A stretch of 64,000 nt of DNA from an uncultured Octadecabacter sp. (GTDB lineage: Bacteria; Pseudomonadota; Alphaproteobacteria; Rhodobacterales; Rhodobacteraceae): assembly GCA_937891785.1 (NCBI GenBank), contig CALAGN010000071.1:1-64000 (forward strand), written 5' to 3'. Made by a program: the position numbers and the translations under genes. Below, piece after piece: positions 37,594-46,984 of the stretch. The notes beneath the pieces are model-generated. The model was not told where the DNA came from. It was given only the letters and a program-made list of their open reading frames with translations, and made no database searches. Numbering within the stretch: position 1 is the first letter of the stretch; each line of letters opens with the position of its first letter.

Positions 37594-39441
37594 TTATTCC
37601 AACGCTTCCTTGGTGCGGATGAATCCGCCCGATTGTCTGTTCCAGTACCGTGCATAAAGCCCGTCTTGTGCCAATAGATCATCATGGGTGCCGTCTTCGA
37701 CGATTTGCCCGTCATGCATTACAATAATACGATCCATCCGTGCGATGGTGGACAAACGGTGCGCAATCGCCACAACGGTTTTGCCTTCCATCACGCCCTC
37801 TAGCGCGTTTTGAATGCTTGCTTCAACTTCACTGTCCAGCGCGCTTGTCGCCTCATCCAATACAAGGATCGGGGCGTCCTTTAGAATTGCCCGCGCAAGC
37901 GCTACCCGTTGGCGCTGCCCGCCTGATAGTTTGACGCCTCTTTCACCAAGGTAGGCATCGTAGCCGCGATTGCCCTTGTGGTCTTTCAACTCAAGAATGA
38001 AGTCGTGGGCTTCCGCGCGTTTCGCAGCACTTACGACCCCGTCGAAAGTGGCATCGGGACGCCCGTAAAGAATATTGTCGCGGGCCGAGCGATTGAACAT
38101 CGCCGTTTCCTGCGTGACCATGCCAATCTGCTGCCGCAGACTGTTTTGCGTAACCGCGCGCAGATCTTGCCCATCAATCAGAACGGCGCCAGCCTCGGCA
38201 TCGTAAAGGCGCAACAACAGCGCAACCAAGGTCGATTTCCCGGCACCGGACGCACCGACAATGCCCAACTTTTCGCCGGGCTTAATCCGCAAATCTATGT
38301 CGCGAATGCCACCCGTTTCATCGCCGTAGGCAAAAGTGACGTGATCAAACCTAATCTCTCCATCAGGCACCTTCAGAAGTGTTGCAGCACCAGCATCCAC
38401 AAGATCATGTGGTGGGGTCAATGTACGCATCCCATCTTCGATCTCGCCGATATTGGAATAGATCGCCATGAGGGTAAAACTGACCCAGCCTGTCATTTGA
38501 CTAATCCGGATCGCCACCGCCCCCGCCGCCGCGATATCACCCGCCGTTGTCACACCCATACGCCACAGCATCAACGCCCCGATAATAAGCAAGACAGGCA
38601 AGATGCCTGCTACTGTCATGAGCGCGAACCGAAACCCCGTGGACAGATGCCCAAACGACAGCGCCCTACCCCGCAGCTGCGCCATTGCATCCAAAGCAGA
38701 GCGGTCTTCGTGATCAATATGGCCAAACAGCTTTACGGTTTTGATATTCGTGACCGTGTCCACAACCTGCCCCGTCACCATCGCGCGCGCTGATGCACGC
38801 GCGGCCGATCGGATGCGGATGCGCGGCATAAACCAGCGGATCATTGCAAAATAAAGCGCCAACCAAAGGATCAACGCATATGCAATCCGCCAATCCATGG
38901 CAAGCAACAGGAATACCGACCCGACAAGCGATGCCAGTGCAAAGAACACCACGTTAATAATCTCGGCGGTCACGTCTGTGACGGCCCGTGCAGTCTGCAT
39001 TTGCTTTTGCGCGATGCGACCTGCAAAATCGTTGTCAAAGAACGACACCGAGTGGCCAAGGCTCCAGCGATGCAGCCGGCTTTGAACCAACGGATATATA
39101 TTGGGCGGAACGACAATACCGTTGAACGCGGCGCTTGCCCCGAACACCAGCGGCCGCAGGACAACAAAGAACCCCGCAAAGATCAGTAACAGGGTCGCAT
39201 TGTCGGCAAAGTAGTTTTCTGCCCCCGAAGCTGTCACGCTGTCGATCACCAAGCCGAGCAGATAGGCCGTCACGACTTCGAGCGTGCCTGCAATCGCCGA
39301 TACCACTGCCGCAAGGCTCAGAGCAGGCCAGGCCCCTGCAAGACACCAGCGAAAGAAAGCGCCAAGCTGGCGGGGCGGTGGACCTTCGGCAGGGCGGAAC
39401 CCGTCGATCATCCCTCCAAGCCAACGCAACAAAAGGGTCAT
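37594..39441 (-). CDS. ABC exporter half-transporter B (MsbA type)
   Basis: 615 residues from ATG 39441, which overlaps the stop of the first half-transporter (ATGA). A six-helix transmembrane domain (about 20-320) precedes a nucleotide-binding domain with Walker A GASGAGKS, signature KLSGGQRQRVALARAI, Walker B ILVLDEATSALD and H-loop VAIAHRLST. All catalytic residues are intact. It is similar throughout to its neighbour, down to the tail WNRQSGGFI, so the pair arose by tandem duplication and probably forms a heterodimer. The exported substrate is unknown (lipid or drug type). Confidence 0.92.
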   Translation of the reverse strand: MTLLLRWLGGMIDGFRPAEGPPPRQLGAFFRWCLAGAWPALSLAAVVSAIAGTLEVVTAYLLGLVIDSVTASGAENYFADNATLLLIFAGFFVVLRPLVFGASAAFNGIVVPPNIYPLVQSRLHRWSLGHSVSFFDNDFAGRIAQKQMQTARAVTDVTAEIINVVFFALASLVGSVFLLLAMDWRIAYALILWLALYFAMIRWFMPRIRIRSAARASARAMVTGQVVDTVTNIKTVKLFGHIDHEDRSALDAMAQLRGRALSFGHLSTGFRFALMTVAGILPVLLIIGALMLWRMGVTTAGDIAAAGAVAIRISQMTGWVSFTLMAIYSNIGEIEDGMRTLTPPHDLVDAGAATLLKVPDGEIRFDHVTFAYGDETGGIRDIDLRIKPGEKLGIVGASGAGKSTLVALLLRLYDAEAGAVLIDGQDLRAVTQNSLRQQIGMVTQETAMFNRSARDNILYGRPDATFDGVVSAAKRAEAHDFILELKDHKGNRGYDAYLGERGVKLSGGQRQRVALARAILKDAPILVLDEATSALDSEVEASIQNALEGVMEGKTVVAIAHRLSTIARMDRIIVMHDGQIVEDGTHDDLLAQDGLYARYWNRQSGGFIRTKEALE

Positions 39442-41285
39442 TGCGCGGCCTCGATTTCCGACCCGATAAAGCCGCCTGACTGGCGCTTCCAAAAACCGGC
39501 GTAAAGCCCGCCTTTGGCAAGCAACTCATTGTGTGTGCCGTCCTCGACTATCTGTCCGTCATCCATCACGATAATCCGGTCCATCCGCGCAATCGTCGAC
39601 AGACGGTGGGCAATCGCGATCACGGTTTTGCCTTCCATCATGCCATAAAGCGTGGATTGAATTGCGGCTTCGACCTCACTGTCGAGCGCACTTGTCGCCT
39701 CGTCCAGGAGCAAGATTGGCGCATCCTTAAGGATCACACGAGCCAGCGCTATACGCTGACGTTGCCCCCCCGATAGTTTCACACCGCGTTCGCCAACCTG
39801 TGCTTCGTAACCTTTACGGCCTTGGCCATCCTCAAGCCCAAGGATGAAATCATGCGCCTCAGCCTTCTGCGCGGCGGCGATCATCTCATCATCGTTCGCG
39901 CTTGGGGCACCATAAAGAATGTTTTCGCGCACAGATCGATGCAGAAGTGCTGAGTCCTGCTGCACCATGCCAATTGCACTTCTGAGGCTGTCTTGGGTCA
40001 CGCCCGCGATGTCTTGACCATCGATCAGGACGCGCCCGTCTTCAACATCATAAAACCGCAAAAGCAGCTTTACGAGGGTCGATTTTCCAGCGCCCGAGCG
40101 CCCGATCAGACCAATTTTTTCACCTGCTTTGATTGCCAAGGAAATGCTCTGTAACCCGCCGCTGTCCTTGCCATAGTGATGGCTGAGCTTATCGATTACG
40201 ATCTCGCCCCGCAGTACATTCAGTGCCTTGGCATCCGGGCTGTCGATCAGTGTGATCGGCTGGGCAATCGTTTCCATGCCTTCCTGAATAATGCCAAGGT
40301 TCTGGAACAGATTTGTCACCGCCCACATGATCCAGCCGGTCATGGCATTCAGGCGCAGAGTCAGCGCGGCTGCGGCAGCGATAATGCCAACCGTTGCCGA
40401 ACCTGCAGACCAAAGCCAAATCGACCAGCCAACTACGGCCACGATCAGGAAACCATTCAGCACGACAAGGGCAAGGTCCATGATCGAATAAAGTCGCATC
40501 TCGCGCTGCAACGTCTTGCGCGTATTTTCGATTGCCTCAAATGCGTAGTTAATCTCGCGGTCATGATGCGCGAACATCTTGACCGAGTGGATGTTGGTGT
40601 AACTATCGACAACACGACCCGTCACTTCGGAGCGCGCATCACTTGATGCCTTGGCGGCAGGGGCAACGCGTTTCACAGTCCAGCGCATCAACAGCATATA
40701 AAGGCCAAACCATGCCAGAAGCGGCAACATCAGGCGCAAATCAGCGCCAGCCAACAGCACGGCGGCACCGATAAGATAGGCCAGCGCAAAGGTGACCGCA
40801 TCAAAGGTTTGAAATGCGACCTCGCCTACAGCAGGGGGCGTTTGCATGATCCGGTTCGCGATGCGCCCGGCAAAATCATCCTCGAACCACCCGACAGATT
40901 GGCGAAGAACATGCCGGTGTGCGCGCCACCGAACAATCGTGCCAACGTTCGGTATGATCGTGTTGTTCAGGAGGGCCACGTCTAGAATCTGAAACAAAGG
41001 CCGTAAGAATACAATGAACAGCGCAATAAGTAGCAGTTCCAAGCCGTGAAGCGCCCAAACTGCGCTTGGTTCTGTCTGCGCCATAAGATCGACAAGGCGA
41101 CCCATATAGAAAATCATCCAAACCTCGACTGAGGCAACTATGACTGACATGATTCCAGTTGCCCAAAACACCCGTTTGAACGGGCGGGCATATTCCATCA
41201 GGAACGGCCAAAGCCGCGTGGGCGGTGTGTTGTTTTCCTCATAGTGGGCATAAGGATCGACTAGTCGTTCAAAGAAACGAAACAC
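39438..41285 (-). CDS. ABC exporter half-transporter A (MsbA type)
   Basis: 615 residues. Six transmembrane helices (about 25-330) precede a nucleotide-binding domain with GRSGAGKS, KLSGGQRQRIALARVI, ILLLDEATSALD and IAIAHRLST. Both sites in this pair are therefore canonical, unlike heterodimers with one dead site. It starts at ATG 41285 and is followed without a gap by the paralogous half-transporter. Substrate not evident; a role in lipid or toxic-compound export is typical for the family. Confidence 0.92.
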   Translation of the reverse strand: MFRFFERLVDPYAHYEENNTPPTRLWPFLMEYARPFKRVFWATGIMSVIVASVEVWMIFYMGRLVDLMAQTEPSAVWALHGLELLLIALFIVFLRPLFQILDVALLNNTIIPNVGTIVRWRAHRHVLRQSVGWFEDDFAGRIANRIMQTPPAVGEVAFQTFDAVTFALAYLIGAAVLLAGADLRLMLPLLAWFGLYMLLMRWTVKRVAPAAKASSDARSEVTGRVVDSYTNIHSVKMFAHHDREINYAFEAIENTRKTLQREMRLYSIMDLALVVLNGFLIVAVVGWSIWLWSAGSATVGIIAAAAALTLRLNAMTGWIMWAVTNLFQNLGIIQEGMETIAQPITLIDSPDAKALNVLRGEIVIDKLSHHYGKDSGGLQSISLAIKAGEKIGLIGRSGAGKSTLVKLLLRFYDVEDGRVLIDGQDIAGVTQDSLRSAIGMVQQDSALLHRSVRENILYGAPSANDDEMIAAAQKAEAHDFILGLEDGQGRKGYEAQVGERGVKLSGGQRQRIALARVILKDAPILLLDEATSALDSEVEAAIQSTLYGMMEGKTVIAIAHRLSTIARMDRIIVMDDGQIVEDGTHNELLAKGGLYAGFWKRQSGGFIGSEIEAAQ

Positions 41286-41351
41286 GAGGACAGCCTTTGT
41301 TTGGGTTACGATAGCGATATAGCCCTAATTGTCGCCAAGCAAAACCCGCTG

Positions 41352-42503
41352 TCAGTCACGCAGCAACTCGTCGTTAGTAAGGCTGAAACCTGATGCGATC
41401 CAGCGATCCTCCGCGCGCTTCAGGGCTTGGCCAAGCGCTGGACCTTCTAGATCTGGCATGAAATCGGCAGCGCGCAACGAAAAGATTTGCTTTGCGCCAA
41501 ATTCGACACTTTCTGCCTGAACAGTGTCGATTATCATCCCACTCATCGCTGCGCGAAGCGCAAGAACATCCATGGCCCTTGACCCAAACCGATAGCCTAG
41601 CTCATCAGCCGGCATACCGATTGCAATCCCGTCACACAGCATCGCAAGGTCAGCCGTTTCCCGTTTCGACAAGCGCAAGCTGCTAGCCGCGTCTTCACCG
41701 CCCAGCATCGCAAGGCGGCGGATCGGGTCGGGCGCAAGGCCTGCCTCCACTTCGATATGCACAAGTGCCGCCAGCATTGCAGCACTTGCCCCGGGCAGAA
41801 CGCAAAGCAGAACGCCCACTACCTCCATCGCGGCAACGGCCGGCGCTGGATCGGGTGCAGCAAGCAGTTTTCGCATCTCGTGGCCAACCCGCTCGCGCGA
41901 AAGCTGATCAATTCCGTCGACATGAGCAGCGCAACCAGCCAACCCTTCAGCGTCAAGCCCACCTTCAGGGTCGCCATACCACGCGTGGAACCTGAAAAAC
42001 CGCAGAATGCGCAAATAATCCTCTTGGATGCGCGCATTCGGATCATCAATGAAACGGACGCGACGCGCCATAAGATCCTCGAGCCCACCGAGAGGGTCAA
42101 CCAGCAACCCATCAGGATCAGCGTAAAGCGCATTCATCGTAAAATCGCGCCGCTGGGCGTCGTCGGTCATGTTATCGGCAAAACTGACAACCGCACGGCG
42201 CCCGTCCGTAGCAATGTCCTTGCGGAAGGTTGTGACCTCAAATGGAACGCTTTGGGCTATAATAGTGACTGTCCCGTGCTCAACTCCTGTCGGAATAACC
42301 TTGTGTCCCGCTGCTTTGGCAAGCTTGATCACATCGCGGGGCAGGGCATTCGTGGACAAATCAAGATCAGCGACCGGCGTGCCAAGTAGCGTATTGCGTA
42401 CACAACCGCCAACAAACCACGCCTGATATCCAGCATCGGTCAAAGTCGAACAAACCGCGCGCGATGCTGGGTGGGTAAGCCAGTCCGGTGAAATTCGGGT
42501 CAT
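41352..42503 (-). CDS. CCA-adding tRNA nucleotidyltransferase / poly(A) polymerase family
   Basis: 383 residues from ATG 42503, overlapping the Nudix stop (ATGA); the frame is open further but that part lies in the Nudix gene. The class II nucleotidyltransferase motif GGCVRNTLLGTPVADLDLST (about 29-48) and RRDFTMNALY (about 117-126) are intact, with DPLGGLEDL and RILRFFRFHAWY following. It adds or repairs the CCA end of tRNA; polyadenylation cannot be excluded by motif. Coupled to the Nudix and hslO genes. Confidence 0.92.
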   Translation of the reverse strand: MTRISPDWLTHPASRAVCSTLTDAGYQAWFVGGCVRNTLLGTPVADLDLSTNALPRDVIKLAKAAGHKVIPTGVEHGTVTIIAQSVPFEVTTFRKDIATDGRRAVVSFADNMTDDAQRRDFTMNALYADPDGLLVDPLGGLEDLMARRVRFIDDPNARIQEDYLRILRFFRFHAWYGDPEGGLDAEGLAGCAAHVDGIDQLSRERVGHEMRKLLAAPDPAPAVAAMEVVGVLLCVLPGASAAMLAALVHIEVEAGLAPDPIRRLAMLGGEDAASSLRLSKRETADLAMLCDGIAIGMPADELGYRFGSRAMDVLALRAAMSGMIIDTVQAESVEFGAKQIFSLRAADFMPDLEGPALGQALKRAEDRWIASGFSLTNDELLRD

Positions 42504-43108
42504 GGCGTCATCCGATCTGCAAGCGAGCGCAGCATGCGCGCCGTCGCTCCCCATACATAGTAGGGGCCATAGGGAACCGTGAAAAAGTATCGCCGCTGCC
42601 CCTGCCAAATACGCGACTCAATTCGGTAGTTGGTCGGATCGGCAAGATGGGCGAGGGGGACGCGAAAGACCTCGCTGACTTCACCAGCTTCAGCAATCGC
42701 GTCAAAGTCTTGCGTTAACCAGCCGACAATTGGCGTCACCCGAAAGCTTGTGACCGTTTCATGCGGCGGCAACTCTCCTAAAATATCGACAATTCCGCGC
42801 GGCAGGCCAATCTCTTCCTCGGACTCGCGCAGGGCCGCATCTGTAAGGGTCGGATCGCCGGCATCCTGTTTGCCGCCAGGAAATGCGATCTGGCCGGGGT
42901 GGTGGCGCAAATGGGCGGAACGCTTGGTCAAAAATACTTCGGCCTGCCCACCTACCAGTGTGATGGGCACAAGAACCGCTGCGGGGCGCAGCGCGTGATT
43001 GGCTGGCCGTTTTAGTTCGGGGTTAAGATCAAAATCAGACGTCGCGGCCCCATCCTTGGACAGGGCCGTCGCAATTGACAGGATCAGCTCAGGACGATTC
43101 ACCGTCAT
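42500..43108 (-). CDS. Nudix hydrolase, coenzyme A diphosphatase-like (NUDT7 type)
   Basis: 202 residues from ATG 43108; a GTG one codon later is also possible since AAGAAG lies just before. The CoA-specific motif (AAVLVPITL, LTKRSAHLRHHPGQIAFPGGK) and the Nudix box (GGKQDAGDPTLTDAALRESEEEIGL) are complete. This group hydrolyses CoA and acyl-CoA to phosphopantetheine and 3',5'-ADP. It starts inside the end of hslO, showing tight coupling. Confidence 0.9.
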   Translation of the reverse strand: MTVNRPELILSIATALSKDGAATSDFDLNPELKRPANHALRPAAVLVPITLVGGQAEVFLTKRSAHLRHHPGQIAFPGGKQDAGDPTLTDAALRESEEEIGLPRGIVDILGELPPHETVTSFRVTPIVGWLTQDFDAIAEAGEVSEVFRVPLAHLADPTNYRIESRIWQGQRRYFFTVPYGPYYVWGATARMLRSLADRMTP

Positions 43109-44090
43109 TCTTCTTGGCCTCGAACCCCAAAGTGCCAGGCTCAAATTTATAGTGCGCGCCACAAAATTGGCAATCTGCCGTCACGATACCCTCGTCGGTT
43201 GTCATATATGCAATGTCCTTTGCCGAATAGATCGACAAACTTTGCCGGACTTTATCATCCGAACACGAACAGCCAAATTCAACAGCTTGCGGATCAAAAA
43301 CGCGCGGGCCTTCTTCGTGGAACAGCCGGACCAGCAATTCAGCGGGCTGAACAGTCGGGCCGATCAATTCAAGCGCCTCAACGGTATCAAGCAATGCATT
43401 GGCCCGCGTCCAGTTCTCGCCTTCGTTCACATCAAGAATGTCAGCGGCATCAAGCAGCCCTTCTTCGCCAGTCGCAACATCGGTTGCGACAAAAGGCGAC
43501 GCTTTGGGCATATGCTGAAGCATCACACCACCGGCGCGCCAGCCTTCGGCGCCACCGGCCATCCGCGAGCGCCCAAAGGTCAGCGAAAACCGCGTCGGAA
43601 GTTGCTCGGACTGGGCGAAATAGGTCTCAGCACAGGCCGAAAGCGACCCGCCAGCAATTGGGGTGATCCCCTGATAGGGCGTCATATCCGGCCCCTGATC
43701 GATAAGAACCGCAAAATAGCCCTTGCCGATCTGGCTGAACGGATCGGCGTCATGATCAAGGCGTTCAGCATCATAGCTGGCATAGGCACGAATTTGCGCA
43801 GGTTCGCCATCACCGGTTGGTGCGTAGTAATCCGTCGCGATGATACGTGCCGGGCCATCGCCACGCACTTGCAATGACAGCTTCCAGCGCAGCTTGATCG
43901 ACTGACCGATTAGGGCAGTTAACACGGACATTTCCGCCACCAACGCCTCGATGGATGCCGGATAGTCGTGCTGGCTCAGCACTTGGTCCAGCACACCGTC
44001 AAGGCGCGCAACGCGACCACGGATATCCGAAGCATCAAGCTGAAATGGCAGGACGGTATCGTCCCATGCAATTTGAGAGCCGGGGGTCAT
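43089..44090 (-). CDS. hslO: Redox-regulated chaperone Hsp33
   Basis: 333 residues. The N-terminal substrate-binding domain is followed by the zinc/redox switch: CSC near residue 272 and CQFC near 307, the four cysteines that release zinc and form disulfides under oxidation. Hsp33 then binds unfolding proteins in the cytosol. It leads a leftward operon with the Nudix and CCA-adding genes. Confidence 0.95.
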   Translation of the reverse strand: MTPGSQIAWDDTVLPFQLDASDIRGRVARLDGVLDQVLSQHDYPASIEALVAEMSVLTALIGQSIKLRWKLSLQVRGDGPARIIATDYYAPTGDGEPAQIRAYASYDAERLDHDADPFSQIGKGYFAVLIDQGPDMTPYQGITPIAGGSLSACAETYFAQSEQLPTRFSLTFGRSRMAGGAEGWRAGGVMLQHMPKASPFVATDVATGEEGLLDAADILDVNEGENWTRANALLDTVEALELIGPTVQPAELLVRLFHEEGPRVFDPQAVEFGCSCSDDKVRQSLSIYSAKDIAYMTTDEGIVTADCQFCGAHYKFEPGTLGFEAKKNDGESS

Positions 44091-44162
44091 GGGGTTTCCT
44101 TAGAGGCCGGAGGTTGGCATACCGCGTCCATATAGGTGCGACAAGCAAAGGTCCAAGGGGTT

Positions 44163-44621
44163 ATGATCAGACGTTACGGTGAACCCGTGGTTTCAGGGCA
44201 ACGCTATGTGCATCGCGCCGGTGCTTATGCGGTACTGCCGCGCGATGGAAAATTGCTTGTCACACTGCAAACCCATCCGCGTGTGGAGGTGCAATTGCCT
44301 GGTGGCGGGATTGACCCCGGCGAAAGCACAACACGCGCCCTGCACCGTGAAGTTTTCGAGGAAACCGGCTGGCATATTGCTTCGCCGCGCCGTCTGGGCG
44401 CGTTCCGCCGGTTCGTCTATATGCCGGAATATGACATGTGGGCTGAGAAGCTTTGCCATATCTATATTGCCCGTCCCGTGCGCCCCCATGGTCCCCCATC
44501 AGAGGGCGGACATACCGCGCTTTGGCTGTCGCCCGCCGATGCCTATGATGCGCTCGCTAATGAAGGCGATGCCGATTTCGTGGCAGGGCTTTTTGGCGTC
44601 GCCTCGCCTCGCTTGCCCTAG
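44163..44621 (+). CDS. Nudix hydrolase
   Basis: 152 residues from ATG 44163 (AAGGGG nearby, short spacing; the start nine codons upstream is possible). The Nudix box GGGIDPGESTTRALHREVFEETGW (about 49-72) has the REx2EE core (here REVFEE). YMPEYDMWAEKLCHIYIARP follows. Such 150-residue Nudix proteins hydrolyse nucleoside diphosphate derivatives; the substrate is unknown. It lies 51 bases before argG. Confidence 0.85.
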   Translation: MIRRYGEPVVSGQRYVHRAGAYAVLPRDGKLLVTLQTHPRVEVQLPGGGIDPGESTTRALHREVFEETGWHIASPRRLGAFRRFVYMPEYDMWAEKLCHIYIARPVRPHGPPSEGGHTALWLSPADAYDALANEGDADFVAGLFGVASPRLP

Positions 44622-44672
44622 GACTGATAACCCGATATTGCCGCGCCCAACACACATGATGGAGACTGTCTG

Positions 44673-45890
44673 ATGTCCGCACCCAAAAAAGTTGTTCTCG
44701 CCTATTCTGGTGGTCTTGATACGTCGATCATCCTCAAGTGGTTGCAGACGGAATATGGCTGCGAAGTCGTGACGTTTACCGCCGATCTGGGTCAAGGCGA
44801 CGAATTGGAGCCTGCCCGCGCCAAAGCGGAAATGATGGGCGCTAAGTCGATCTATGTCGAAGACCTGCGTGAAGAATTCGTGCGCGACTTCGTCTTTCCG
44901 ATGTTCCGCGCCAATGCCCTGTATGAGGGGCTGTATCTGCTCGGCACGTCCATCGCCCGCCCGTTAATTTCCAAACGTCTGGTCGAAATTGCCGAAGCTG
45001 AGGGCGCTGACGCCGTCGCCCACGGCGCAACTGGCAAAGGCAACGATCAGGTCCGGTTCGAGCTGGCCTGTTACGCGCTGAACCCCGACATCAAGGTGAT
45101 CGCGCCTTGGCGTGAGTGGGATCTGTCGAGCCGCACCAAGCTACTTGAGTTCGCCGAGAAGAACCAAATTCCGATCGCCAAAGACAAACGCGGCGAAGCT
45201 CCGTTTTCGGTTGACGCAAACCTGCTGCACACCTCCTCCGAAGGCAAAGTTCTCGAGGATCCTGCTGTTGAAGCACCGGACTATGTTTACCAGCGCACCG
45301 TGTCGCCCGAAGATGCGCCCGACACGCCCGAATTCATTGAGGTTGGCTTTGAACGCGGGGATGCGGTTTCAATCAACGGCGAGGCCCTTTCGCCTGCGAC
45401 GATCCTGACGAAGCTAAACGAATTTGGTGGCAAGCACGGCATTGGTCGCCTTGATTTCGTCGAGAACCGTTTTGTCGGCATGAAGTCACGCGGCGTATAT
45501 GAAACTCCCGGTGGCACATTGCTGCTTGAAGCCCATCGCGGCATCGAACAGATCACATTGGACAGTGGCGCGGGGCACCTCAAGGACAGCTTGATGCCGC
45601 GCTACGCCGAGCTGATTTACAACGGGTTCTGGTTCTCGCCCGAGCGTCTGATGCTACAGGCCGCAATTGATAAATCGCAGGAACATGTGACCGGTGTTGT
45701 ACGGTTGAAGCTGTACAAAGGCTCTGCGACTTGCGTGGCCCGCTGGTCGGATCATTCGCTTTACTCCGAAGCACATGTGACGTTTGAAGACGACGCAGGT
45801 GCATATGATCAGAAGGACGCAGCTGGCTTTATCCAGTTGAACGCGCTGCGCCTGAAATTGTTGGCTGCACGCGAGCGTCGTTTTAAGTAA
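44673..45890 (+). CDS. argG: Argininosuccinate synthase
   Basis: 405 residues. The ATP-pyrophosphatase N-terminus [17 protein letters not shown] (about 9-25) is diagnostic. [13 protein letters not shown] and the C-terminal [15 protein letters not shown] motif are intact. It joins citrulline and aspartate using ATP in the penultimate step of arginine synthesis. GGAG precedes the ATG. argJ, in the same pathway, lies elsewhere in the window. Confidence 0.99.
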   Translation: MSAPKKVVLAYSGGLDTSIILKWLQTEYGCEVVTFTADLGQGDELEPARAKAEMMGAKSIYVEDLREEFVRDFVFPMFRANALYEGLYLLGTSIARPLISKRLVEIAEAEGADAVAHGATGKGNDQVRFELACYALNPDIKVIAPWREWDLSSRTKLLEFAEKNQIPIAKDKRGEAPFSVDANLLHTSSEGKVLEDPAVEAPDYVYQRTVSPEDAPDTPEFIEVGFERGDAVSINGEALSPATILTKLNEFGGKHGIGRLDFVENRFVGMKSRGVYETPGGTLLLEAHRGIEQITLDSGAGHLKDSLMPRYAELIYNGFWFSPERLMLQAAIDKSQEHVTGVVRLKLYKGSATCVARWSDHSLYSEAHVTFEDDAGAYDQKDAAGFIQLNALRLKLLAARERRFK

Positions 45891-45959
45891 CGCACGGTCG
45901 TCATTGACCCCTACGGGGTTGCCCCATAGCCATTGATCGGCACCACAGGAGGCGGCCCC

Positions 45960-46247
45960 GTGACTTTCGAGAAAATCATCAGCCTTATGCAAAAAGGCGC
46001 TGATTCTGTTGGGTTTTCCGGCCGATTGAAATTCGATTGTGGGCCTGACGGTTTGATTTTGCTGACGCCGGAAGGCGTGTCGCAAACCGATGCTGACGCC
46101 GACTGCACGATCAAGATTTCCACCGAGAACCTTGGCAAACTGATCACGGGGAAATTGAACCCGATTACCGGCGTCGCGATGGGCAAGCTTAAGGTGAGCG
46201 GAAACCCTGCGGCGGCGATGAAACTGATGACGATGCTTAAGGGCTGA
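45960..46247 (+). CDS. SCP2 sterol-carrier domain protein (GTG start)
   Basis: 95 residues from GTG 45960, preceded by a perfect AGGAGG at 45947-45952. The single domain (FEKIISLMQKGADSVGFSGRL, DADCTIKISTENLGKLITGKLNPI, GKLKVSGNPAAAMKL) matches SCP2 lipid-binding proteins. In bacteria these may carry fatty acyl or other lipids; the role is unknown. Its stop region overlaps the sulfotransferase gene convergently by 11 bases. Confidence 0.85.
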   Translation: MTFEKIISLMQKGADSVGFSGRLKFDCGPDGLILLTPEGVSQTDADADCTIKISTENLGKLITGKLNPITGVAMGKLKVSGNPAAAMKLMTMLKG

Positions 46248-46941
46248 TCTTGCGATCCGAAAGTTGCGCGTAGAACTCGTAGGCGTCATTTGACAGTTTC
46301 GCCGCCTCGCCATCTAGGTCCGGCAGCGGCCCTTCGGCCCCCGCAAAACCCGTGCTACGATGCACGGCACCGTACCAATGGCTGGCCCAAATGCCGTCGG
46401 ATTTATGTCCGTCGGATGGCCAATGCAGCATCGCTGGATCAAACGGAAGATCAACCGTAGCGCAGAGTTTTCGCAACATGCCCTCGGGATCATCGCGGAT
46501 ATCGTGGCTGTCGATCACCACGCCACCAACTTTATCAAACACCTCGACCTGCTGCCGGAAACCGATGTCATCCAGCGTCACCTCGTCACGTTTTGCACCA
46601 TAGCTGGCGACCACGCGGGCGGGGTGGCGGATCAGGTGGACGTTGATGCAATCCTGCGCCCAATCCATGGGAAACCCATCAAGCATATGAAGTCCCATGT
46701 GCTTCATATAAAAGTTCGGCTTTCCGTCAGGAATTGAGCCGGAGCACATGGCTGCCACCATGGCCGGATCGCTTTCGTGGGCCGCCATTATTTCGTCCCG
46801 CATCGGATGATTTGCGCCTGATTTGGACAGGTATGCGGCATAGAACGGTTCGTCCCAGATGGCGAAATCGGAACGTGCGCCAAAGCTATACATCATCGCT
46901 GTCGACAGGTTTCTTGGGCCGGACCACATGGCGATTTTCAT
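46237..46941 (-). CDS. P-loop sulfotransferase-family protein
   Basis: 234 residues. The 5' phosphosulfate-binding motif WSGPRNLSTAMMYSF (about 6-20) and the 3' motif HLIRHPARVVASY (about 102-114) match the PAPS-dependent sulfotransferase fold. CINVHLIRHPARV is typical of the branch found next to aminotransferases. A real sulfotransferase activity is unproven. It lies after the aminotransferase gene, across an 11-base tandem repeat. Confidence 0.72.
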   Translation of the reverse strand: MKIAMWSGPRNLSTAMMYSFGARSDFAIWDEPFYAAYLSKSGANHPMRDEIMAAHESDPAMVAAMCSGSIPDGKPNFYMKHMGLHMLDGFPMDWAQDCINVHLIRHPARVVASYGAKRDEVTLDDIGFRQQVEVFDKVGGVVIDSHDIRDDPEGMLRKLCATVDLPFDPAMLHWPSDGHKSDGIWASHWYGAVHRSTGFAGAEGPLPDLDGEAAKLSNDAYEFYAQLSDRKISP

Positions 46942-46981
46942 GATATGGAATCCGTATGGAAAGCGTATGGAAACGATATGG
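46942..46981. repeat. Tandem repeat with exact 11-base period
   Basis: Four copies of a TATGG box end at 46948, 46959, 46970 and 46981, each 11 bases apart, with similar flanks (GGAAA/GGAAT). The period equals one helical turn. It lies in the gap between the aminotransferase and sulfotransferase genes, just upstream of the latter. Confidence 0.65.
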
Positions 46982-46984
46982 CTG

